Below are positions 25,187 through 37,100 of a stretch of 64,000 nucleotides of DNA, piece by piece. Source of the DNA: Lineus longissimus (taxonomy: Eukaryota; Nemertea; Pilidiophora; Heteronemertea; Lineidae); the NCBI RefSeq assembly GCF_910592395.1, contig NC_088317.1, forward strand, positions 4,526,001 to 4,590,000. The letters are read 5' to 3'. Under the pieces are notes generated by a model, which saw nothing but the letters and a program-made list of their open reading frames with translations, ran no database searches and was not told where the DNA came from. The translations under genes were made by a program, and so were the position numbers. Positions within the stretch are counted from its first letter, which is position 1. Each line of letters opens with the position of its first letter.

Positions 25187-28100
25187 ATGGGGAAAAAAAC
25201 AGCAGCAGCCGCATCGAGTGGATATCGCTTGAGTCCTGGTGAGGTAGAAGCGCTTATTCAAGAAGAAAAACGAAAACGAAGAATAAAGCGAATTCTACAG
25301 GTAAGCAAGGAGATAATTGATGATATCATTTTGGCATCCCAGATGAAGTTTAGCCACTGTGCTGTGTTGCAATGAAGATGATGGTTCAAATGAAAGCAAG
25401 CAAAGCACTCGGGGAATGTTCCAGATGTGCATTTGGATCTGCTAGTGCTACTGAATATACACCTTACCGCAAGTGCACAACCAAAGGCGAAGCATTTCTT
25501 GGCTGGCACTATTACACTTCTTGTTAAAGCTTCCAGATATACATGTATGCAATCTGAAGACAGTAAGATGTCTGGGCTGGGTTGTTCGAAATCACGTTAG
25601 CTTTAACGGCGCCGTTAAGTCTTAACGTGAAAATGCTAATGGGATTAACTGAAAGAGATAACGTCCATAAGGATATTTAACGCAACCGTTAAGGATGACG
25701 TGACTTTTGTGCTTTTGAACAACCGGGCCCTGGACGGCAACGTAAATTTTCTCTTAATACTATTAAATACACAGGCAGAATTTCAATGTGAAAATGTTTG
25801 CCAATTTTAAAATCAAATCGACATATCACTAAATGTGACTGTTACCCAACTTCCGAGATGAAGTCAGAGTTGGAGTTGGGAGGGACGAAACTTGTCTATG
25901 TCGCTTTCTCTTTTTATAGGTTAGAGAGCAAGCGAAATCCAATGCAGCGGACATCCGACAGGCGGTCAAGGAGGAAGAGGTAAAACAGAAAAAAGAACTT
26001 GGAAAGAAAATATTGGTAGGTTCTGCTGTTTAAACTCTGTGCATTGAAATGTATTGGGTCAACTTCTATCCAACGTTAACATACCTTTGAGGAGTCTCTT
26101 ACCTAGGGGTAATTTAAACACTGCTAGCCATCACTGCTAACCACCGCGCAATAGGGCCCTGGCTCAATCCCAGGGAGAACCCAGGACTGTATTTCTGGAT
26201 GAACCAGCGTGGATTTCAACTCAAGGAACTAAAATTCTGGCACTTCCCAACAATAGACTGGCTTGGATCTTCTGTGGTTATGAAATTGAGTGTTAAAAAG
26301 AACAACAATAATCTATGGTTAAGGTCTACAGATATTTGAATCTTTTTCATATTTATATGTTTTTACAGAAAGAATGGGAGAGCGAACGTGAGGAGAAGCT
26401 CAAACGTCTTGAACAGGAATATGACGCATGCCTGCGGACGATCGGACAAGGTCACGCAGAGGCAAACTATGTAGAAAAGGTAAGCTTGACAAATATCAAG
26501 TTTCCTTTATTTCTGTGTTCAGACGAAAAGTGAGTTGGTGGTGCAATTTCTCTTTAGATGCTTTCCAGGTATTGGCTTGTTCTTGTTTTAGTTGGAAAGA
26601 GTAACGATGAAGTTATCTTGCTGCGAGTAGATGGATTAAAAATTCTCTTTTCGCATGTGTTGTACTTACCTGTACTGATAACTTGCCGTACACTGGCACT
26701 AATTCCTATTTACACAGCGCAAACCAGAATCTCTTAAATTTTATATAAAACCTGGTTGATCTTTTGATTCTGTATCTCTTTGAAAAAGTGTCAAATACAC
26801 GAAACGTCGAGAATACGTAGATCGTTGCTTGTGTTTTATTCACTATAAACTAATTCCTATTTACACCAACGTCGCGCGATATTGTATCGCCACCTCTGCG
26901 TTATATCGTGATTTATCTCGTGACGTTAATGCCCTAAAAATGGTGATATCACAGTACAAACAATGTTCTCATGACATTTATCATGCTATGTTAGAGCATG
27001 ATTGAGAAAAAGCTTGCCATATGGTATGATTTGACAAAAAATTCATTTTACTTTACCTCTGAAGGAGAATCGTGATTTCGCCAAACAGCGCCTATCGGAG
27101 AAAGACGCCGAGATTGCCGCCGCACGTCATCGTGACGCCATGCTCCGTGAGCTGGACGAGCGCCGCGCCGAACAGATGGAGAGAACAAAACAGATCCGGG
27201 CCAGGTAAGGTTACATATTGTTAACGTCTAAACTCAAGGGGTAATGTGTAGGTTTCCTCTGGGGTCTCCGGTTTCCTCCTACTTATATTACAATCGCTCA
27301 ATATTGTTTGCAGACAGGATAATGTCCTAGTTGACGCTCAGCCCTGAACTCTCTGAATTTTTTTGGTGAAAATAGCTGAAATAAATACAGTGGAACCTCC
27401 CTAAGCGGACACCTCTCTATTAAGGACACTATGTTTGGTCCCAAATTGGTTGTTTGCATTCAATTTGACCCTCTAATCAGGACACCTCTCTATTAAGGAC
27501 AGCACTTGTCAGTCCCGAGGGTGTCCATAATAGAGAGGTTCTACTGTACTCTTATTCATTGATTTTAAATTTCAGGAAAGCTGCCATTTTGAAGGAAAAG
27601 GAGAGAGCTGCTAAAGTTGCCGCTCTGCCACCGCCGAAACCAGACCCCTGGGCTGAGGTTGAGTTGCCAAAACGTAAGTTGAAATCTTAAATAATAATGA
27701 TAATAATAATAATAGCTTTATAGTTTGTAGTGATTACAGAGAAAATTTCAACACAAAAATTACAAAGAAGAAATAACGAAAAAATTTCGTCTGCTGTGAA
27801 CTACAGTATGTTCACTGGCGTTTTATGATCACATATTTCACGAACGTAAACTCATTTCTGAAAATGATGATAATTTTTGTGAAAATGAAAACGATTTTTT
27901 GTTGATTCTCTACGGTGCCCTAGTTCTGGTTACTTATCTGATTGTGGACTGTTCACTGTTGCAGACAAACCAGTGGTACTGGTCGATGCTGAGGCTTTCT
28001 CTTCTACATACTTCCACATGGTGGATGAGGACTATGCAGTGCAGAAGGCTATGTCCTTTGAACAGGTTGGTAACATTTTCTCCACTAATAATACGGGGTT

Positions 28101-31100
28101 CTCCACAGAGTTTTGTCAAGGTAGGGAGGTACCCTTGATATTCAAGTAGTTTTGCCAGTGTGCAACACGGGACAGGGTAGGGTGGCCAGAAATTTGAAGT
28201 CGGGTGACCCTATAGAAACCCTTTACAACATTCTAGAGCAAGGTAGGGTGGCTCTTCCAAGGTAGGGTGGCTCTTCCAAGGTAGGGTAGTAAGCTGCCAA
28301 GGTAGGGTGGCTGTTCCAAGGTAGGGTAGTAAGCTGCCAAGGTACGGTGGCTCTTCCAAGGTAGGGTAGTAAGCTGCCAAGGTAGGGTGGCTGTTCCAAG
28401 GTAGGGTAGTAAGCTGCCAAGGTAGGGTGGCTCTTCCAAGGTAGGGTGGTAAGCTGCCAAGGTAGGGTGGCTGTTCCAAGGTAGGGTAGTAAGCTGCCAA
28501 GGTACGGTGGCTCTTCCAAGGTAGGGTAGTAAGCTGCCAAGGTAGGGTGGCTGTTCCAAGGTAGGGTAGTAAGCTGCCAAGGTAGGGTGGCTCTTCCAAG
28601 GTAGGGTAGTAAGCTGCCAAGGTAGGGTGGCTCTTCCAAGGTAGGGTGGTAAGCTGCCAAGGTAGGGTGGCTCTTCCAAGGTAGGGTGGTAAGCCCCCAA
28701 GGGTGGGTTGGACGCCCAGACAAATGACTGTGTGTAGAACAGTAACACTGTGCATAAAGCGATACAAAGATTAAAGTAATTTTTAGCTTTTAAGATTCCT
28801 TGATCATCTTTGATACAATGTCAACTGTGTCTGTTAGGATATTTGTTCTCTGTTCTCTTGTTCTGTACTTATTGTTCTGTTAATAATACTTGGAGTGTTT
28901 TTAACCCTTCCAGGTCGACGCCATCGGGGCTGCCAAGGACGAAGAAGACAGAGTGGGAGAGGTCCAAGAAAACATTGAACGCCTCCGCCACGAGCGAGCG
29001 GAGAAGGCTCGACTTCGAGGGAAGCACGCCCTCTATAAGGAACACTTGAAGTTTGAGTACGACAACATGCTACATGACCTCAGTGACCTTCAGCGGGAGG
29101 ATATTAACCGTCGGCAACGAGAAGTAGCTAATATTCCTGTAAGTTGCTTTTGATCTTGGGGCGAGTTTCAAAGAGTTGATTCTGTCTGGCACTTTTTTTA
29201 CAGTTCAACGAAAAAATGTTAAAAATCTGTTCAACTGAAATAATTCAAAACTGTCTGGTATAGCTATTGGGGAGTTCTACATTATAAAATAGAACAGACT
29301 TGAATGTTTTAACCCTTGAGAGCCTGACAACATACAGCCTGTTCCTATATTGGACATTTTCCCTTGCAGCGCTCGATCTTCCAACCACCTCACCGCCGCC
29401 TGGTGGAGAAAGAGGAAACCCAAAAGGACATGGAGACTGCGTTTGAGGATATGTTCATGAGGCAGACTGGTGAGTTGTCAAACTTGATGTGAACGCTTCA
29501 TGGTGCTTCGTCTTCATCTTCTACTTCATCCTCGGGTGGTCTGGCCTGAAGGTCGTAATATGTCACCTCCGAGTTGGTATCTTGTTGCAAATGGCAATCA
29601 AACCGAGAGCTTCTGAGGTTCCCACTGCTCCACACCGACAGCCCTCTCCGAAGATATTGAATTCTCATTTCTGGTTTTCAGATCAAATGGGCGATGTAAG
29701 CCTTGCACTAGATCCTCACCCTGTGCCGGAGAGTCCTGCTGTATCGGACAATCTTAACGTTAGTTATGAAGATGACACAGAGATGGCGTCGCACGGGCCT
29801 GAGAAATTTGAAGACAAACGGGCGGCTGCCTTGAAGGATATCACAGACGGCTTGGGTGATAAACAAATGGATGGAAGTAAGTGATACCGTTGCTGAAACT
29901 GTTTGGCATTGTGCTTCAACCTGATCTTTTAAGTGGCCTCTGATGTACCGTTAGGGGTCTGCTGGGCAAAGCTGTCTGCTGGTTTGTCCTATTTTTCTCA
30001 AGTTTTATGTCCAATGCAAAGGAAAAGGCACTATATACGAATGAGATGGCCAAATTAGTTAGCAATGTGCCCTTGTGTCTATTGACTCGGTGTTCTCCAC
30101 AAACCCATTTGTCAAGACGGCACACCCTACCTTGGCAGTTTACTACCCTACCTTGGAAGAGCCACCCTACCTTGCCTAGAATCTTGTAGAAGAGTTTCTT
30201 TATAGAGCTACCCTTCCTCAAATTGCTGGCCACCCTACAATGTGATGCACACTCACTGGTAAAACTCCTTGCATATCAAGGGTATCACCCTACCTTGAGA
30301 AAACCCTAGAGAACCCTAAATAATTGTATACTTATGCCCTGAAGAAAAAGGAATCTTTTTATCAGCCCCAACTTCACACCATTTTAGATAAATCATTGAA
30401 GAAGCTGATGAACAGGATCAAAGATCAGCGAGATGCGTGGATCACCCAGAACACGCAAGAGGAACCAGAGCAGGATATGCTCCAGCCTCCTGCTACAGTA
30501 GAGAGGAGCCCACTGACAGGTAACTACTGCTGTAAACCACCCAATTTTTGCCGGCTTGAGCTTTAAAGAAAGTGATGAAAATATCATTTAGCTTATGGGT
30601 AGGCTTTCTCTCATACGTTGTGTGAAAAAAATCAATTTGGCTCAAATTGTTGCAAAAAATGGTGGCCTCGTCAAAATATGTTATTTGTCGGAAATGAAAC
30701 CATACGCCGATGTTTTTGAACCTTTTCAGTGCCATCCCCGCATGATCGATCCCCATCGCAGTACAGCGTCACGTCCTCAGAGACTGGGATGTCGTCCCCT
30801 GGTGATGAGGTGCCACGACCGCGTCTGGCCCAGGGCGTCCGGCAGGTCCACTTCGGTGATGAAGGACGTAAGTGTTGAGATTTTTAAAAATAGACAATCA
30901 AAAATGCTTATCGATATCTCAGTTGTTACCCCGTGATATGATAACTGAATAGATGATTCCCAGGACATAATGGTGAAGGATGTCAGTAATGACAGCAAAA
31001 TTGATCACAAATCCACAATTGTTTCATTGTAATATGTAATATTTTACATTTACAGCAAGAGTCCACCGCCATGCACCCTCTGCCACCCCGAAACCACCTG

Positions 31101-34100
31101 TATTAGAACCACCCCGACCATTAGATGATGGTGTCTTACGCCACCCCCTGGAGGAGGCCGCAAAGATCAGGGCAGCGGCCCAGCGACAGATAATGAACGT
31201 GGACAAACAACTAATTGTAAGTAAACTTTTTAAAAAAAATTGTTCTTGTAACAGAGTTTATTGTTACGAAACTGATTGTTGGTATGTAACCGTTAGCATG
31301 TCACTGCAACCGTTCTGTAGAATCATCGAAGTGGGCTCAGCTTGGCCAAGAGTCGCTAACCACAGTTTATGAGACCAACCTTTCTTGCAACTGGTTTTGC
31401 AGCCAATAAACTGATCGCTGGCCCCAGGCTGACCGCCACGTTTTGTTACCAATGTGATTTGACCTGGGTGACTGTTTTTTTGCTTGCAGAATTTTGAAAC
31501 AGTTCGAGCTAAGGAAGACTTGGATAACATCTCCATCGTCAAGCACGACACAAGTACACTGGGTCAGCAGGCTCGGCAGCAGAGGATACAACTCGAGTAA
31601 GTTTTCCCATCCTACTTGTTTCCGCCGAGTGGGCATCTTGGTCAAGATTCTTGAGGAAAAACCCAAGCTTATCATCAGTCAATCAATCATTTTTGGCTTC
31701 ATGGTCCATTTTTTGTCCTTTGCCATAGGAATTAGTCCACATCAGGTTATGGATTTGCCCCCTGTGTGGGATCTTTAGCCTGCCCTGGCATAGGCACTCG
31801 GGACAGAGAATCTTGGTTTTAAGTGTCATTCAATGGACTCTGAAAGCTTCGAATGTTTGTACCTTGAAAGCCACACCAGTTCATTCTCGAACGGAGTAGA
31901 TAGATTAAAGCAAGTTTTGCCCTGAAAAAGTTAGTCGCACATTTCTGTGGGCTACATGAATTGCTTTCTTTTATTTCAGGGAGCACTCGAAAGAAATCGA
32001 ACGAAAGATTGCTGAGCTGGAAACCAAGCGAAATATGATTGAGGAGCGAGAAAGCATTATAAAATCAAGACCAGGGAGTCTGTATCCACATGAAACGCTC
32101 CCTGGTGCCAATCAACCAAACTATCTTGCTACGTCTGCTCCTGCTCCTGTTTCAAGACCTGGATTGCCTGTCCGTGATCCGAGCACGAGAGCGTATGACT
32201 GGATGGCCCCGAGCACTCTGCCAGCGCGTCCTGAAGTTTACGCCGCACCTCGTCCCCAGGAGGATCATCTTCAGCGTTTACGAGATTATCAGCGGTCGTT
32301 GCTTGAGCGACATAAGTCCGCGACTCAAACGCCATCCACTTCATTTTCGTCGAGATCAGATCCTGATGCATCAGCTGTATCTGCCGGTTATCTGTCGTCA
32401 TCCGTTTATGGGCAGCCAGGAGGGAGGCCGCAGTATGCTCTCTATCCTAAACAAGACCTGCCAAGTGCAGGCCAGGCAGCCCAAATTTCCAGACCACAAA
32501 CCGTAGATACCTCGAGGCAGTATGGAGCTGTGTCGAGATCTGCTCCAGTTGAGCCCCTAGGTCTATTGAGGCAGCCTCAATCAGTTGATACCCAAGACAT
32601 CTCAAGGCAGACAAGTGGTCTCGACACCTCGTCAAGGGGGAGGTCCCCTGAGCCTGCGAGGAGGACATGGCCAGAAGTTTATCCACCGATTAGGAGACGA
32701 TCGCCAGATCAGTATCAAGCTCCAGTTCTAACTGGACCAACTCCTGCGGCAGACCTGTCGTCTGCTACTCGTCAATTGTTCAGTTTCGAGCAGACGTCAC
32801 CGAAACAGAGAAGTCCACCAAGAGTTAGTCCACCGAAAGTTGATTCCGGTCATTTTGAAAGACCGGTGCAGATGTCGATGCGGTCTCCTCAGAGCTTGTT
32901 GGAGAGACCGGAACAGAGGCTGGATGAGACTGGGAGGTTCAGCTATCCACCTGAGGGTGTGAGTGATACTTCTGAGGCAGCGACCCGTGCTAGCTATCCA
33001 TACCATCCTCTGGAGGAAAGCGCCAGAGGGACTTCAATGCTGAGGCGAGTCTCTCCTCATGTCTCTCCGACTGCTCGCGTTGACCCCCCAGAATTGGACG
33101 ATCAGATGAAAATCGCGGAGATTTACGAGAGACAGCAGCAGATTGAGCAACGCAAGGAAGCACTGCAACGAGAACTGGAGGAAGTCCGGCGTCAGAAGAA
33201 GGAGCTCCTTGGCCGCGCTCTTGAACAGCAGGCGTCACCAGGAGAAAACTGGACTCAGAAGTTACAGGAATGGATGGCACCGCTTGGCATGTCGACACAG
33301 GGATTTGAAGCAACGCCAGATCGCACACGCGCAAGCATCAGCTCGGAAGACCACACCGTCGAAATCGATGAAAAACTTATCGAAGAACTCGACCAGATGT
33401 ATTCAGACGAGAGCTCTCCTGAATCTGAGGCTGGAAAGAGACCTCGTCCGCCGCCATTGTCGAAGAAAATTGTTTTCCGTGAAGATACGGTCCCACATGA
33501 GCTGAGTACGATTCCGGAAGTTGAGACTCCGAAGAGCGATAGAACTGGACCAAGTATCCCAAGCCCTGGAACGATCGCGTCGGCATCTTTTTCAACCTTG
33601 GAACCGTCGCCGAGGATTCCTTCTGCGTCGTCGACACCGAATACAACACCTAGTGGCAGTCCCGTGAAACTGATCACAATTAGTAAAGATGGTGACACGA
33701 CTATCTCGGAATTGATTCAGTCGCAGAGGGAGACGACGCCGGTTGGTAGTCCGACGTCTGTCCGTAAGCAATACTTGGAGCGGGGGTATGAGCCGTCGCC
33801 AGGGGGCATCATCCATATGACGCCATCTGCTGGGGGATCTCAAGACGAATCGGGGCGTAGATCTGAGCCTTCACGCAGGGCTGAGGAGCTCTCGTACCGG
33901 ACACCTAGCCCATCTCTGGTAATCCCACCGAAGAGGAAAACACCTGTCTTCAAGGAGAAACTTGATGGGGATGACCTTCTGAAGCGACTGAGTGTCGGCA
34001 AGGGATCCCAGTCAATGAGGACCCCACCAGCAACCTGGTCGACTGTTTTGCAAGATGAGAGTCCTGGCTTATCTTCTGGTCTGATCTCGAGCGATGAGAC

Positions 34101-37100
34101 ACGCACCAGTGGTGGTGAAGACCGTTTCTCAAGCCTGACGTCGCATACGATCACATCTACTGACCAATCGACGCTGCAGGAGAAATCCACGATGTCACTT
34201 CGCGAGAGATTGGCTGCTGGGATATCTGGTGCGAGTGAATCGTCAAGTCCGTCCGACTCCCACATGACCGGTGCAAGCCCGATGGTTCATTTAGCACAAA
34301 AGAACATAGAAATATCGCAGTACCAGATTTCTTCAAGCGAGTCGGAGGCGACAGAAACGACTACGTCGTCTTCCATGATCACCGGCTCTTCTACAGAAAT
34401 GTTCGAGCTGATGGCCTATACAACTGGGACAAGCTCATCAGAAACGCCACAGACCAGCTTGGGAGAGGAGCGTGTGCTCGCACGGAAATCAGCACAGGAG
34501 CTAACCCAGCATACCATTACTTCACAGGATGATACGACTTTGATGCCATCATCCAGGGCCAGCCCAAAACAAGATTTGACACAGTATTCCATTGCGTCTG
34601 CTGATGAGACAAAGAAGAGTCCAGAAGAACGTCGTCCAAAACAAGATCTTACGCAGTACTCTATGGTATCAACAGATGAAACTCAAGTCAACTCCAAAGA
34701 GGATTTGACCCAGTACTCTATGGTGTCCCCTGATCAGACTCGAGTCGGCCCGAAACCAGATCTGACCCAGTACTCGTTTGCTTCTGTGGAAGAGACGAGA
34801 CCAAGTCCGTCGGATAGAGAGAGCATGTTGCAGAGTCTCATCCAGTACACAATCACGTCCGGAGATGTTACAAGGCCAAGTTCATCAGAGAAAAGCAGCC
34901 CAGTGCAGATGCAGGATCTTACGCAGTACTCGATTGCTTCTGAAGATGTAACAAGGCCAAGTCCATCAGACAGGTCTGAGAAAGCCAGCCCAATGCAGAT
35001 GCAAGACTTGACGCAGTATACTTTAGGAGAGTCCACACCGTCTGACTCTGAATCCCCTGGAGAGAGAAGAAATGTACCTGGTCTGAGAGTAGAGCCAGCA
35101 ACACCCCTACCTGGGTCTGGTAGACCCAGTTCTGCCGCAAGTGATATAAGGAGGGATACTATTGGATCCATGGAGACGCCTGGACCTCTACAGTACCATG
35201 ACCTTACCCAGTACAGCTTGACATCACAAGATCGCACCAGGTATAGCCCAATGGATGAGACGGCCAAAACTGATCCAAGCCCTTCCCACGGGCAGCAAGA
35301 GCTCACACAGCACTCAATACACTCGGACAATGGTAGCTCGACACCAGATCAGGCCAGGTTACCCGATCTGACACAGTACAGTATCCCATCGGACGAACTG
35401 AGTCCCTACGAGAAGACAAACGTCATGCAAGAGCTATCCCAGCATACTTTAACGACGGGTACTGAGAGTGCGGGTTCAGATTTCGTCAGTCCCAGGTCTG
35501 ATATGTCTCAACATGCCATTGAATCTGATTCATCAAAGAGTACAGTGGTTGAAGAGTCGATGAGAAAAGATGGTACCCTGATGCAGAGCCCTCAACCAGA
35601 CTTGACCCAGATCTCCATGTCCACTGAACATTTGACTCCCAAGGGTACAGGGCCCCGTCAACCTGATTTGACCCAGTATTCACTCATCTCGGACAGTGAC
35701 GCCCCACAGCCGAGTGTCATCAAATCCGGACAAGGTGTTTCTTTAGGGGAGATGATCACGCCCAAGCCGACGGAGAAAGCAGCTGAACTTAGCCAGCATC
35801 CGATTACAGAGCAGTCGGTTTATCCCGAGTCCAGTCCGGGCAGTAGCGATTTCAGCACGCTGACTCCACAGGATTCTGCCGTTGCCGAGTTGACTTCTGT
35901 TAGTAACGTGCCAAGTCCGGACATGTCGAACAAAAGTCCAGATGCTTCCATCAGCCAGTACCCTGTCCCATTGTCGGACTTGTCTTATAGTCAGCACCCT
36001 TTACCACAAAGTGATCTGTCAGCTAGCCAGCATCCTATTCCGCAGTCTGACCTCTCGGTTAGCCAGCATCCTGTGCCAGCGTCTGACTTGTCAGCGAGTC
36101 AGCACCCGATTCCGCCGTCAGACGTCGATGTCACACAAGTACCATTCCAGACGGACATGTCAACCACGCAGCAGACGTTGCCGCCGTCCGATGCATCAAT
36201 TTCTCAGCATTCTATCCCCGATTTGTCAGTCAGCCAGCACCCCATGACGCAGACTGAACACTCAATCTCTCAGTACCCAGTCAGTGAGGGAAGTGATAAA
36301 GGTACTCCGGCAACGTCTGTTTGGTTGACGGACGCGTCAAGGCAGACGGACACCTTCCTACAGCGACGTGATGTTGACCGTCAGATCGAGAGCGAATCTT
36401 CCTACCTCTCACGGAGAGAACTGTCGTCTTTTGACTACCGACATGATTCGGGATCCGAATCTGGCGAATCACAAACGGACAGGATCGTTGCTGATACCAA
36501 GCGACTGAGGGAGAAGCACTTTGGTGCAAAGTCATCAGAGGAACTAACTTTCGAGACGGTAAATATGATATTCACCACTCACTGTGTTCATAAACAAGTG
36601 TTTCACCTGCTCAAATCTCCAGAGGACTGCCATTATGACTTTCAGATGAGTGATTTGAGGCCTAGCTAAAGGGTTAAGTAAATATGGAAATTCAACATAA
36701 AGGTCTTCAGACTTCTTGTCCTGCTCCTATGTGTTTGATGAAAGGCTGTTCAATTGTCGGACACCTGTTGGAATTCTCAAAAATTTTTCAAAAACTGCTA
36801 AAAACCGTCAAGGTGTTGTACGAAGTCTAAATTGGTTGCAATTCATTTCCAGTTGTCCGGTGAAGAGTTTGGCATCATGGACGAGCCAGAGTTGACATTC
36901 AGTTCCCTCGTCTCTGAGACGACCAGCGATCCTGGTACGCTGACATCCGGCGCTGAAGATGAGGGTGAGCTGACGTTTACTGGCGAGCAGTCCGACTCGT
37001 TGTTGTCGTTTCAAGAACATGAGATGTTGGCCGGAGAGGATAGCTTGGTGAGCTTGACTCCCGAGACTTCGGCCATGACGGAGGAATTTCCTGGTGAGTT

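Noticed and set aside
28210-28767. Three overlapping minus-strand frames of 166-185 residues with repeated PTLEEPPYLGSL-like units
   Set aside because: All three frames are open because a 40-bp stop-free unit is tandemly repeated. The block lies in a CEP295 intron inside a MITE, so it is not a protein gene.
34734-35330. 198-residue minus-strand frame inside the CEP295 exon
   Set aside because: It is antisense to the coding repeat of CEP295 and open because of the biased codons there.
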